Shown: positions 1-5,848, numbered from the stretch's first letter. The stretch: DNA of 8,123 nucleotides from Chryseobacterium sp. (GCA_003852805.1 RDDY01000013.1:1-8123), one strand, 5' to 3'. Program-made: numbers and translations. Notes: generated by a model from the sequence alone, not told the origin.

Positions 1-33
1 AAAGTATCAACCGACAGCTCAAAGTATAAATAA

Positions 34-777
34 ATGGATATCAGAAAATATCTGGACAGCACCTATCTGAAGACACCGGCACAATCCGGCCTAAGCGAAG
101 ACGAAACGCTGGAAAAAGTAATGGCGCTGACCAAGGAAGCCGTAGACAATCATCTGTTTGCCGTCATGATTCGCCCGGAATACGTGGCCAAGGTGCGCGC
201 GTATCTGGATGCCGAAGGTTCCTCGGTAAAATTAGGCACGGTGATCGGCTTTCATGAGGGAACCGCTTCAACAGATGAGAAATGGGCTGAGGCCGCCGAG
301 GCGATCAAAGCAGGCGCCGACGAACTGGATTTCGTCATCAATTACCAAGCTTTCATAGAGGAAGATCTGGATCTTGTCAAACAAGAGTTCTTGGCTTGCA
401 CGCGTCTGTGCATAGAGCACGGCAAAGTGGCCAAGTGGATCATTGAGATTGCGGCGCTTACCGACGGCCAAATCGCGGCGCTCACGGGCGGCATTGCAAA
501 ATGGGCTGGCGAGAACTTCACTGACGAAGAGCAGTCGAAAATCTTCGTGAAATCCTCAACCGGTTTTTACAAAACCGAGGACGGCAAGCCCAACGGCGCC
601 ACGCCGGAAGGAATCCGCATCATGCTGGACAACAGCGGCAAATTGCCCGTGAAAGCTGCGGGCGGTGTGCGCACCCCGGAAGAAGCCGAACAGATGATAA
701 CGATGGGCGTGCAGCGCATCGGTACCTCTTCGGCTATGGCTTTGGTGCGCAATGATGAGGTGCAAGACGGCTATTAG
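34..777 (+). CDS. deoC: Deoxyribose-phosphate aldolase (DeoC)
   Basis: A cytoplasmic class I aldolase that cleaves 2-deoxyribose 5-phosphate to glyceraldehyde 3-phosphate and acetaldehyde, the last step of deoxynucleoside catabolism. The 247 residues match the usual bacterial length (E. coli about 259). The Schiff-base lysine is K173 in FVKSSTGF. D99 in ELDFVIN matches the catalytic aspartate, and K207 in VKAAGGVRT (204-214) matches the second active-site lysine, followed by the phosphate-binding glycine-rich turn. The ATG at 34 is preceded by an A/T-rich stretch (ATAAATAA) with no Shine-Dalgarno site, normal for Bacteroidota. The gene is followed by a strong terminator and the next gene is unrelated, so it is probably the last or only gene of its transcript. 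Its promoter lies outside the window or in the first 33 bases. Family assignment is near certain. Confidence 0.96.
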   Translation: MDIRKYLDSTYLKTPAQSGLSEDETLEKVMALTKEAVDNHLFAVMIRPEYVAKVRAYLDAEGSSVKLGTVIGFHEGTASTDEKWAEAAEAIKAGADELDFVINYQAFIEEDLDLVKQEFLACTRLCIEHGKVAKWIIEIAALTDGQIAALTGGIAKWAGENFTDEEQSKIFVKSSTGFYKTEDGKPNGATPEGIRIMLDNSGKLPVKAAGGVRTPEEAEQMITMGVQRIGTSSAMALVRNDEVQDGY

Positions 778-804
778 AAGATCCTTACGCGATACATTAC
801 ATTC

Positions 805-838
805 AAAAGCGATCTGTCCATGGCAGATCGCTTTTTTT
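805..838 (+). terminator. Intrinsic terminator of deoC
   Basis: The arms AGCGATCTG (808-816) and CAGATCGCT (824-832) pair perfectly around a 7-base loop. The A run at 805-807 extends the stem against the T run, which continues to 838. It lies 28 bases after the deoC stop codon. Confidence 0.88.
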
Positions 839-973
839 GTTTCAAGGATAAATGCTTTTATCGGCCGTTTCTCGAATTGTTGAATTTGTGATTATTTAAC
901 AGTTGTGCTTTATGCTTTCGGAACCTTTATTGTATTTCAAACAGCACTACAAATCACTTAAAAATAAAAGGTT

Positions 974-1204
974 ATGAACAATTCATCGGGCCGCGAAGGC
1001 GAAGCAACAAAGAAAATTGAGGACCAAACATCACAGATGCCATCGACCTTTTGGTTGGGCCTGGCTGTCGGATCCATGGCGGTTTCCGCTGCCATGAAAC
1101 TGTCGGGCCACAAGCACGGCGCTCTGTTCATAGGGCAATGGGCTGCACCGTTCTTGCTGTTCGGCATCTACAATAAGATCGTAAAAACGGAGGGACACGA
1201 TTGA
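974..1204 (+). CDS. Small two-helix membrane protein of unknown function
   Basis: Encodes 76 residues. A polar N-terminus (1-24, rich in E, K, S and Q) is followed by two hydrophobic segments at about 26-44 (FWLGLAVGSMAVSAAM) and 49-67 (ALFIGQWAAPFLLFGIYNK), then a short polar tail (KTEGHD). The loop between the helices is only a few residues and basic (SGHKHG), so this is a helical hairpin, probably in the inner membrane. The ATG at 974 follows AAAAGG at 966-971, a close purine stretch. The gene stands alone between the deoC terminator and its own terminator at 1221-1255, which supports a real transcription unit. I recall similar short conserved hypothetical proteins in Bacteroidota, with a QWAP-like motif and an ending near YNKLVK, but know no assigned function. 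It is not recognisably AtpI or AtpZ. Confidence 0.75.
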   Translation: MNNSSGREGEATKKIEDQTSQMPSTFWLGLAVGSMAVSAAMKLSGHKHGALFIGQWAAPFLLFGIYNKIVKTEGHD

Positions 1205-1220
1205 GGGAACAATCGCAAAG

Positions 1221-1255
1221 AAAAAGGCAGAAACCCCTGGGTCTCTGCCTTTTTT
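1221..1255. terminator. Bidirectional intrinsic terminator
   Basis: AAAAAGGCAG (1221-1230) pairs with CTGCCTTTTT (1245-1254). The stem continues inward with one A-C mismatch to a CCTG loop. A T run follows on the plus strand, and the A run at 1221-1225 gives a T run on the minus strand. It sits between the convergent small membrane protein gene and the T9SS protein gene and can serve both. Confidence 0.82.
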
Positions 1256-1270
1256 GTATGTGCTAAAAGA

Positions 1271-1633
1271 TTATAGTTGCTTGATAAGCTGCGTAACCTT
1301 TTGGCTGTTATCGCTCAGTGTATACCGAAGCAGATACTTGCCGGGTCTCAATCGGTCGAGACGCAGGTCGATCTCCGATTGGTTGATGTTGTTGAACTCC
1401 GCAATCTGCACACCGATAATGGAATAAATGACCACAGATTTCAACTTCAGTTGCGGATGCTTGATGCTGAGATTTACGGTGGAAGTAGCAGGGTTGGGGT
1501 ATACAACCAATTGCGGCTCACTGCCCTGTGCAGTGGCGGTGAGAGTGGCTCTGTCGGTAGCCTGTGCGGCCAGCTTTCCGGTGGAAGCGGTTAGGAGACA
1601 GATAAAAAGCAAAAACAGTATATTTTTTTTCAC
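1271..1633 (-). CDS. Minimal T9SS type A sorting-domain protein
   Basis: Encodes 120 residues. A signal peptide (KK, then a leucine-rich core at 4-15, probable cleavage near LAA-QA at 21-25) is followed by a short linker and a T9SS type A sorting domain of about 80 residues. The domain starts with the hallmark VVYPNPATSTVNLSI (43-57), contains VVIYSIIGVQI (67-77) and ends with GKYLLRYTLSDNSQKVTQLIKQL-type strands (98-120). Such domains send cargo from the periplasm through T9SS to the outside or cell surface and are normally cleaved. Here almost no passenger is left between signal and sorting domain. The start is GTG at 1633, with a lysine-rich signal right after it. A TAnnTTTG box lies 26 bases upstream. 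It may be a very small secreted protein or the remnant of a larger cargo gene; family assignment is firm, function is unknown. Confidence 0.82.
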   Translation of the reverse strand: MKKNILFLLFICLLTASTGKLAAQATDRATLTATAQGSEPQLVVYPNPATSTVNLSIKHPQLKLKSVVIYSIIGVQIAEFNNINQSEIDLRLDRLRPGKYLLRYTLSDNSQKVTQLIKQL

Positions 1634-1658
1634 GTATCGATTTATGAGTTATATCAGA

Positions 1659-1666
1659 CAAATGTA
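1659..1666 (-). promoter_or_regulatory. Candidate -7 element for the T9SS protein gene
   Basis: The minus strand reads TACATTTG, an exact match to the Bacteroidetes TAnnTTTG element, giving a predicted leader of about 20 bases before the GTG at 1633. No clear TTG (-33) is present at 19-21 bases upstream, so the call rests on one box and its position. Confidence 0.45.
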
Positions 1667-1711
1667 ACGAAAAGTATCGAGTAAAAACGGTGCCAAAACA
1701 AAAAACCAAAG

Positions 1712-1719
1712 TAAATTTG
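1712..1719 (+). promoter_or_regulatory. Candidate -7 element for hemB
   Basis: TAAATTTG matches TAnnTTTG exactly and places transcription start about 20 bases before the hemB ATG at 1746. The -33 position (1690-1692, spacing 19) reads GTG instead of TTG, a two-of-three match. It is back-to-back with the minus-strand box at 1659-1666, forming a divergent promoter region. Confidence 0.5.
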
Positions 1720-1745
1720 TAAAAATAAATTTTCACTTCGATAAA

Positions 1746-2735
1746 ATGTATTTTAACCGCAACAGAAGACTGCGCACGGGTGCCGGTATACGGGCGCTGG
1801 TACGCGAGACCTCACTGTCGACAGACGACTTTGTGCTTCCGATCTTCGTGATGGAAGGAAAAGATAAACAAGAAGCCATCGGTTCCATGCCCGGCGTTTT
1901 CCGCCGTTCGGTAGATCGTACCGTTAAAGAAATAAAAGAGCTGTCCGATCTGGGCATCAGAGCCGTAAACATTTACGTAAAAGCAGACGACAAGCTGAAA
2001 GACAATACGGGCAAGGAAGCTTGGAACCCCGACGGCCTTATGCAACGGACCATCCGCGCGATCAAAGACGCGGCTCCCGAAATGGTCGTAATGCCCGACG
2101 TAGCGCTCGATCCGTACAGTATCTACGGCCACGACGGCATTGTAGAGAACGGCAAGATCGTGAACGATGCCACCGTAGACGCATTGGTCAAGATGAGCCT
2201 GAGTCACGCCGAAGCGGGAGCAGATTTTGTAGCGCCCAGCGATATGATGGACGGAAGAACCTTGGCCATTCGCCGGGCCTTTGAAGAAAACGGCTTCGGA
2301 GAGGTGGGCATCGTGGCTTATGCGGCCAAGTATGCAAGCGCTTTCTACGGACCGTTCAGAAGCGCCCTGGACAGTGCGCCGGTAGACGCCTTGGACATCC
2401 CGACCGATAAAAAAACCTACCAAATGGACTTTGCCAATTCGCGCGAGGCGATTCGTGAAGTTTTGGACGATGTGGACGAAGGTGCCGACATCATCATGAT
2501 CAAGCCGGGCTTGCCAAAGCTCGATATCGTGGCAAAAGTCCGCGAGATCATCACACAGCCGATAGCCGTATACCAGGTGAGCGGCGAATATGCCATGATA
2601 AAAGCGGCGGCCCAAAACGGTTGGTTAGACAACGACAAGGTGATCTTGGAAAGCTTGCACAGCATCAAGCGCGCAGGCGCGGATATGGTTTTTACCTACT
2701 TCGCCAAGGAAGCAGCGCAACTGCTCAACGGATAA
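1746..2735 (+). CDS. hemB: Delta-aminolevulinic acid dehydratase (porphobilinogen synthase)
   Basis: A cytoplasmic enzyme that condenses two 5-aminolevulinate molecules to porphobilinogen, the second committed step of haem and tetrapyrrole synthesis. The 329 residues match the full family length. The two active-site lysines are K195 in AAKYASAFYGPF (193-204) and K253 in IMIKPGLPKLD (250-260). YQVSGEYAMI (276-285) is the conserved substrate-binding stretch. The metal region reads DVALDPYSIYGHDG (118-131): the cysteines of the zinc-type enzymes are replaced by Ala and Asp, as in the magnesium-type enzymes of Pseudomonas, so zinc-independent, Mg-dependent activity is inferred. The ATG at 1746 begins MYFNRNRRLR, the expected N-terminus. 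The gene has its own candidate promoter at 1712-1719 and a terminator at 2752-2788, and appears monocistronic. Confidence 0.97.
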   Translation: MYFNRNRRLRTGAGIRALVRETSLSTDDFVLPIFVMEGKDKQEAIGSMPGVFRRSVDRTVKEIKELSDLGIRAVNIYVKADDKLKDNTGKEAWNPDGLMQRTIRAIKDAAPEMVVMPDVALDPYSIYGHDGIVENGKIVNDATVDALVKMSLSHAEAGADFVAPSDMMDGRTLAIRRAFEENGFGEVGIVAYAAKYASAFYGPFRSALDSAPVDALDIPTDKKTYQMDFANSREAIREVLDDVDEGADIIMIKPGLPKLDIVAKVREIITQPIAVYQVSGEYAMIKAAAQNGWLDNDKVILESLHSIKRAGADMVFTYFAKEAAQLLNG

Positions 2736-2751
2736 ATAATTGCTATAATAG

Positions 2752-2788
2752 AGAAACCGAAGTCCGTAAAGGCTTCGGTTTTTTTTGT
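2752..2788 (+). terminator. Intrinsic terminator of hemB
   Basis: AAACCGAAG (2754-2762) pairs perfectly with CTTCGGTTT (2773-2781), with an unbroken T run to 2786. It lies 18 bases after the hemB stop. On the minus strand the T tract is short and interrupted, so it would only weakly terminate the convergent mgtE transcript. Confidence 0.87.
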
Positions 2789-2805
2789 TTGGTTGAAAGC
2801 GCCGT

Positions 2806-4191
2806 TTACACCATCCAATCTTGGAACAGAGTAGCCAAGCCCAAGAATACGGCAAAACCGATAACGTCTTGAAAAGCAGTCTCAAACGGTCCCGCAGTGG
2901 TCGCCGGGTCAAAGCCGAAGCGCTTGGAAACAATGGGAATAACGGTGCCCATAAGTCCGGCCGTCAGCATAGAACAGATGATGGCGGCACCGATCACAAT
3001 ACCGAACGGCAATTGTTTGGCCCAGATTGCACCTATCGCGCCCAAGACAACCCCGCAGACAATAGCCATCAACAGAGAAGTGGCACCCTCTTTTCGCAGC
3101 GCGCCCCATAGGTTTTTACGTCGGCTCCCCGCGTCCAATGCGCGCACGGTGATGGCCGCCGCCTGAAGACCGACATTCCCCGAAACCGCAGAGATGACGG
3201 GCATGAAAGACGCGAGCAGGATTACCTTCTGAAGCACGGCGTCGTAATGCGAAATGATAAGACCTGCGCCCAGTTCTATAGCCATGGTGCCGAGCAGCCA
3301 CGGCACGCGCACCTTAGCCGCCTGTGCCGGTGTCAGTCGCTCCATAACTTCGGCGTCGGTGCCTACCGCTTGGTTGTACAGATGGCGGAGCCGCCCTGCA
3401 ATTACAGGCATCAAGTCGTCGGCCGGTATCACACCCACGAGGTAGCCATCCGCGTCGGTCACGGGCATGGTAGAGAATTTATATTTTGAGAGAAGCGCGG
3501 CGACGTCTTCCTCGTTCACATCATCGAGCACCGACACCACATCGGTTGCCATGACTTCTTCCACTTTTTGCTCGGGGTTGCACATGAGCAAGCTTCGGAT
3601 GGAAATCACCCCGTGCAGACGCCGTCTTTGCACAGCTTTGCCTTCGCCTTCCACCACATAAAGATCGGACGGGATGTCGATGTCGGGATCGGTTTGTTTG
3701 ACCAGCTGAAGAGCTTCGGCAATTGTCATTTTTTGGTCGAGCGCAATAAACTCGGTCGTCATGATACGCCCGGCCGAACCTTTAGGGTAATCCAGACGGT
3801 GCTGAACATCGGTCAGCGGAGCCTCGGGTGTGCTGTTTTCCATCAGGCTTTCCAGTTGCTTGTCGGATGCGTCGGACAATACGATTGCCGCTTCACGCGC
3901 CGGCAACGGCTCCAGCAGGTCTTTCAGCTCTTGAGGGTCCAGCCGCGCCAAGATGTGCTCGGTATGTTCTTGGTCCAGTTTGGCCAATACCTCCGTGGCG
4001 GTTCCCTTGTGCAGCGATTTGAAAACCTGCATCGCTTGCTCCTCTGTCAAGTCGTCCATGGCCAAGGTAATGTCAACAGCCGACTCGTCTTTCAGGGCAG
4101 CGCGCAACCGTTCCCGGTCGGGAGTGTTGTCGGTTTCAAACAGTGTAAGTAAGCGCCCGGTAAGTTGTTTCCATTCCGGTTGTTCTGACAT
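2806..4191 (-). CDS. mgtE: Magnesium transporter MgtE
   Basis: An inner-membrane Mg2+ channel gated by cytoplasmic magnesium. With the ATG at 4191 it has 461 residues, close to the about 450 of Thermus MgtE. Domains in order: an acidic helical MgtE N domain (about 1-130); YPKGSAGRIMT (135-145) entering a CBS pair (about 140-200 and 205-265); then a C-terminal membrane domain (about 295-456) with roughly five helices. The signature PVISAVSGNVGLQAAA (331-346) and the pore aspartate D442 in AFQDVIGF (439-446) are present; the latter matches the Mg-binding Asp432 of Thermus. The frame stays open to an ATG at 4293, which would add 34 mostly hydrophobic residues. I prefer 4191 because MgtE proteins start with a soluble domain. 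The gene converges on hemB. The leader carries an inverted repeat at 4261-4289. No upstream partner gene is visible. Confidence 0.94.
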   Translation of the reverse strand: MSEQPEWKQLTGRLLTLFETDNTPDRERLRAALKDESAVDITLAMDDLTEEQAMQVFKSLHKGTATEVLAKLDQEHTEHILARLDPQELKDLLEPLPAREAAIVLSDASDKQLESLMENSTPEAPLTDVQHRLDYPKGSAGRIMTTEFIALDQKMTIAEALQLVKQTDPDIDIPSDLYVVEGEGKAVQRRRLHGVISIRSLLMCNPEQKVEEVMATDVVSVLDDVNEEDVAALLSKYKFSTMPVTDADGYLVGVIPADDLMPVIAGRLRHLYNQAVGTDAEVMERLTPAQAAKVRVPWLLGTMAIELGAGLIISHYDAVLQKVILLASFMPVISAVSGNVGLQAAAITVRALDAGSRRKNLWGALRKEGATSLLMAIVCGVVLGAIGAIWAKQLPFGIVIGAAIICSMLTAGLMGTVIPIVSKRFGFDPATTAGPFETAFQDVIGFAVFLGLATLFQDWMV

Positions 4192-4260
4192 ATCGTATTG
4201 TATAAGGATGATGGCGAGGTTGGAAAAGCCCTGCCGTACGATAAACGCCGTTACAAAAAC

Positions 4261-4289
4261 AGTACCGGCAACAAACAGCCGCCGGTACT
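4261..4289 (-). promoter_or_regulatory. Terminator-like hairpin in the mgtE leader
   Basis: AGTACCGGC and GCCGGTACT form a perfect 9-bp stem with an 11-base loop. On the minus strand the second arm is followed at once by GTTTTTG, so the structure resembles an intrinsic terminator about 70 bases before the preferred mgtE start. It could be an attenuator for mgtE or end transcription arriving from the repeat region. I do not see a recognisable M-box (Mg2+ riboswitch). Confidence 0.45.
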
Positions 4290-4329
4290 TCAATCCCTAT
4301 TTTACGAATGTTGATCAGAGAATATGTGC

Positions 4330-4367
4330 GTTAAGCTTAAATCTCTCAATGTCCTTAATGGTTGAAA
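4330..4367. repeat. Diverged direct repeat, copy 1
   Basis: It begins TTAAGCTTAAA and ends CTTAATGGTTGAAA. The second copy at 5189-5225 is in the same orientation and shares roughly three quarters of its bases with one gap. In reverse complement it reads like the ACCATTAAGG-type intergenic repeats I recall from other Bacteroidota. Confidence 0.55.
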
Positions 4368-4467
4368 TTCCATCTTTGGCGTTAAGGCAATTGAGCCAAA
4401 CCGTTACCCCGCCACCTCTTTTGCCACGCCGGAGGCGTCTAAACTCATGTGAGCGCCAACGCAGTGT

Positions 4468-4486
4468 AGATCCTTTCAGGATGACA
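4468..4486. repeat. Small GAT-stem-ATGAC hairpin repeat (ATCCT/AGGAT)
   Basis: ATCCT (4470-4474) and AGGAT (4478-4482) pair around TTC, flanked by AG on the left and GACA on the right. It resembles a widely dispersed bacterial intergenic repeat, known to me from memory, that pairs AGATCCT with AGGATGACA around a longer loop. Confidence 0.5.
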
Positions 4487-4568
4487 AACATGCTGCTAGC
4501 TTTGGGCTGTAAAAAAGGAACTTCAATTAAATCGGACATTGTGGTTACACCTCAGTTTACCGCAAAGG

Positions 4569-4601
4569 CTCCCTCTTCTTTGGATAGGGTTGGGGCAAGG
4601 A
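4569..4601. repeat. CTCC-type intergenic repeat, copy 1
   Basis: Starts CTCCCTCTTCTTTGG and ends GGGGCAAGGA. It aligns with 7763-7795 in the same orientation, sharing CTCC-TCT-CTTTGG and a G-rich right half with small gaps. This ties the two gene-free regions to one repeat family. Confidence 0.5.
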
Positions 4602-4611
4602 CGCTGCCCAT

Positions 4612-4636
4612 GAGATTGCTCGTTCCTCGCAATGAC
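4612..4636. repeat. Small GAT-stem-ATGAC hairpin repeat (ATTGC/GCAAT)
   Basis: ATTGC (4615-4619) and GCAAT (4629-4633) pair around a 9-base loop. GAG precedes and GAC follows. It resembles the common ATTGCGAGGAACGAAGCAAT-type repeat remembered from many bacterial genomes. Confidence 0.55.
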
Positions 4637-4678
4637 GGCGCTCACTTTTGACACGCCGGCGGTATCTGCTCATTTGGT

Positions 4679-4727
4679 GGTCTAGGTTCTATGCTCTTAG
4701 CTCTTGGTTCTTAGCTCTAATCTCTCC
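4679..4727 (-). repeat. Heptamer array, GnTCTnn (7 units)
   Basis: Seven consecutive heptamers without an indel: GGTCTAG, GTTCTAT, GCTCTTA, GCTCTTG, GTTCTTA, GCTCTAA, TCTCTCC. The reverse complement is nnAGAnC, nearly the same pattern as the array at 7582-7721 (nnAGAnT), so the two arrays are one family in opposite orientations. Confidence 0.65.
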
Positions 4728-4803
4728 TTAGATGCTTCCTCCGTCAGCATGACAAGCATACCGTCTTCGTGTCCGGTCATCAAGTCAAGATCGACATCTC
4801 GAA

Positions 4804-4821
4804 AAAAGTCGCAAGACTTTT
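4804..4821 (+). other. Hairpin with GCAA tetraloop in repeat copy 1
   Basis: AAAAGTC and GACTTTT form a perfect 7-bp stem closed by GCAA, a GNRA-type tetraloop, followed by ACCTTTTGT. It is terminator-like but AT-rich. It is identical in copy 2. Confidence 0.5.
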
Positions 4822-4976
4822 ACCTTTTGTACACTTCGGCAACGTTGCCATAGGCTCTGATGTGCCTTACGTGTCAAAACCTTTTGTATCTATTGTGGTT
4901 TAAAGATGCTCCTCCGTCAGCATGACAAGCATATCGCCTTCGTGTCCGGTCATCACGTCAAGATTGACATCTCGAA

Positions 4977-4994
4977 AAAAGTCGCAAGACTTTT
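4977..4994 (+). other. Hairpin with GCAA tetraloop in repeat copy 2
   Basis: The same AAAAGTC-GCAA-GACTTTT structure as in copy 1, unchanged although the surrounding unit has diverged at several positions. Confidence 0.5.
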
Positions 4995-5188
4995 ACCTTT
5001 TGTGTACTTCGACAACGCTGCCATAGGCTCTGATGTGCCTTACGTGTCAAAACCTTTTGTGTCTATTGTGGTTTAAAGATGCTTCCTTCCGTCAGCATGA
5101 CAAACACTGCTTTCGTGCTCTCTGTGGTTAAACCGCGGAGAATCATGATAATAGCGCACACTTCTGTCCTACCGGAAGCCAGGCTTAC

Positions 5189-5225
5189 ATTAAGCTTAAA
5201 ACCTCACAGCTCTTAACGGTTGAAA
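5189..5225. repeat. Diverged direct repeat, copy 2
   Basis: Begins ATTAAGCTTAAAA and ends CTTAACGGTTGAAA, matching 4330-4367. The two copies enclose the small hairpins and the 174-bp tandem repeat. Confidence 0.55.
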
Positions 5226-5296
5226 GCTTTCGTCCAAATAACAGCAGCCTTCCCTTCTGCACTTATCCTATAACTACTAAAACGATAGCTCCGAAA

Positions 5297-5352
5297 CCAC
5301 TAAACCACTAAATCACTCACCCACTAAATCACTCACCCACTCACCCACTCAA
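5297..5352. repeat. Octamer array, CCACTAAA type (7 units)
   Basis: Seven in-phase octamers: CCACTAAA, CCACTAAA, TCACTCAC, CCACTAAA, TCACTCAC, CCACTCAC, CCACTCAA. The last unit overlaps the doxX stop codon (TCA on this strand, 5349-5351), so the array runs directly into the gene end. Confidence 0.75.
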
Positions 5353-5813
5353 TAATAAAGCCTGTCCCGACGCTTCGTCATAGCCGCATCAAGACTAAGG
5401 GCACCGCCTCCTGCGATCAACGAAACCAACAACAGCCCGAACATCAGGATGAAGTATTCAAGGCCTTCCGGTCGGTCGTCGACGCCGGCCCAATTCATGA
5501 AAAAGCCGCCAGCGGCGGAGCCACTGTACACAATGCCGACAAAGAGGCCGATGAGCGCCAGAGCCATAAACCGAGTCAAAAAACCCAGAAACAGAAACAC
5601 GGAAAAAAAGAATTCTACGATGATGACCATTAAACCCACCGTCCACGGCAAGCCTTTAACCTCGGTCATGAAATCCAAGGTGCCATAGAAACCGCCGCCA
5701 CCGAACAGACCTAAAAGTTTTTGCGCGCCGTGTGGAAAAATAACCGCTGCGGCAGCCATACGTGCGAATAGCGCGCTATAATTGCGCGCGTTGGTCAAAA
5801 GAATTCTTCTCAT
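5349..5813 (-). CDS. DoxX family membrane protein
   Basis: A 154-residue inner-membrane protein of the DoxX family. Four hydrophobic segments are seen at about 14-34, 58-78, 82-103 and 119-137. The family motif HGAQKLLGLFGGGGF (28-42) follows the first helix; EFFFSVFLFLGFLTR (67-81) and the C-terminal GGGALSLDA (135-143) also fit. DoxX relatives have been linked to thiosulfate oxidation in Acidianus and, in mycobacteria, to oxidative stress through a complex with superoxide dismutase and a sulfurtransferase; the role here is not known. The ATG at 5813 starts directly before the positively charged N-terminus. The gene lies 35 bases after the FMN reductase and is probably cotranscribed, suggesting a redox role. 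A weak ATGCTTA/TAAGCAT inverted repeat (5822-5843) sits in the gap. No terminator was seen after the stop, only the octamer array. Confidence 0.88.
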   Translation of the reverse strand: MRRILLTNARNYSALFARMAAAAVIFPHGAQKLLGLFGGGGFYGTLDFMTEVKGLPWTVGLMVIIVEFFFSVFLFLGFLTRFMALALIGLFVGIVYSGSAAGGFFMNWAGVDDRPEGLEYFILMFGLLLVSLIAGGGALSLDAAMTKRRDRLYY

Positions 5814-5848
5814 GTATTTAAATGCTTATTGGCTTTTAAGCATCTAAG

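Larger units (their letters stand above)
4731..5132. repeat. Tandem repeat of about 174 bp: two full copies and one deleted copy
   Basis: Copy 1 is 4731-4904 (174 bp), copy 2 is 4905-5077 (173 bp) and copy 3 is 5078-5132, keeping only the two ends of the unit. Copies 1 and 2 differ at about nine positions, mostly transitions, plus one indel. Each copy opens with an ATGCT/AGCAT hairpin of the GAT-stem-ATGAC type, with loops of 9, 8 and 10 bases, and ends with a TGTGGTT(T)AAA block. The full copies also contain an AAAAGTC-GCAA-GACTTTT hairpin. No reading frame is conserved between copies. Confidence 0.85.
4290..5348. other. Gene-free, repeat-rich region between mgtE and doxX
   Basis: No credible gene lies here: there is no long frame, and the few short ones cross repeats. 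The region holds a diverged direct repeat at its two sides, three small GAT-stem-ATGAC hairpins, a CTCC-type repeat, a heptamer array, a tandem repeat of about 174 bp and an octamer array. All are listed separately. Confidence 0.7.

Noticed and set aside
1812..2615. 267-residue frame antisense to hemB
   Set aside because: It lies wholly inside a clear hemB and has no recognisable motif; long antisense frames are common in genes of this codon usage.
3568..4152. 194-residue plus-strand frame antisense to mgtE
   Set aside because: Shadow of the MgtE coding sequence with low-complexity composition and no domain.
4192..4293. 34-residue N-terminal extension of MgtE starting at 4293
   Set aside because: It would place a hydrophobic segment before the soluble N domain, gives an over-long protein and would include the leader hairpin; the ATG at 4191 gives a family-typical length.
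4315..4539. 74-residue frame on the minus strand in the repeat region
   Set aside because: It crosses the diverged direct repeat and an AGATCCT hairpin, shows no domain or signal, and is rich in Arg and Lys in the middle as expected for a chance frame in noncoding repeats.
4731..5132. CRISPR array
   Set aside because: The units are about 174 bp head to tail with no short repeat and unique spacer pattern, and no cas gene is present.
5822..5843. Terminator between the FMN reductase gene and doxX
   Set aside because: The ATGCTTA/TAAGCAT stem is AT-rich and short and no T run follows it on the minus strand, so it should not separate the two genes.
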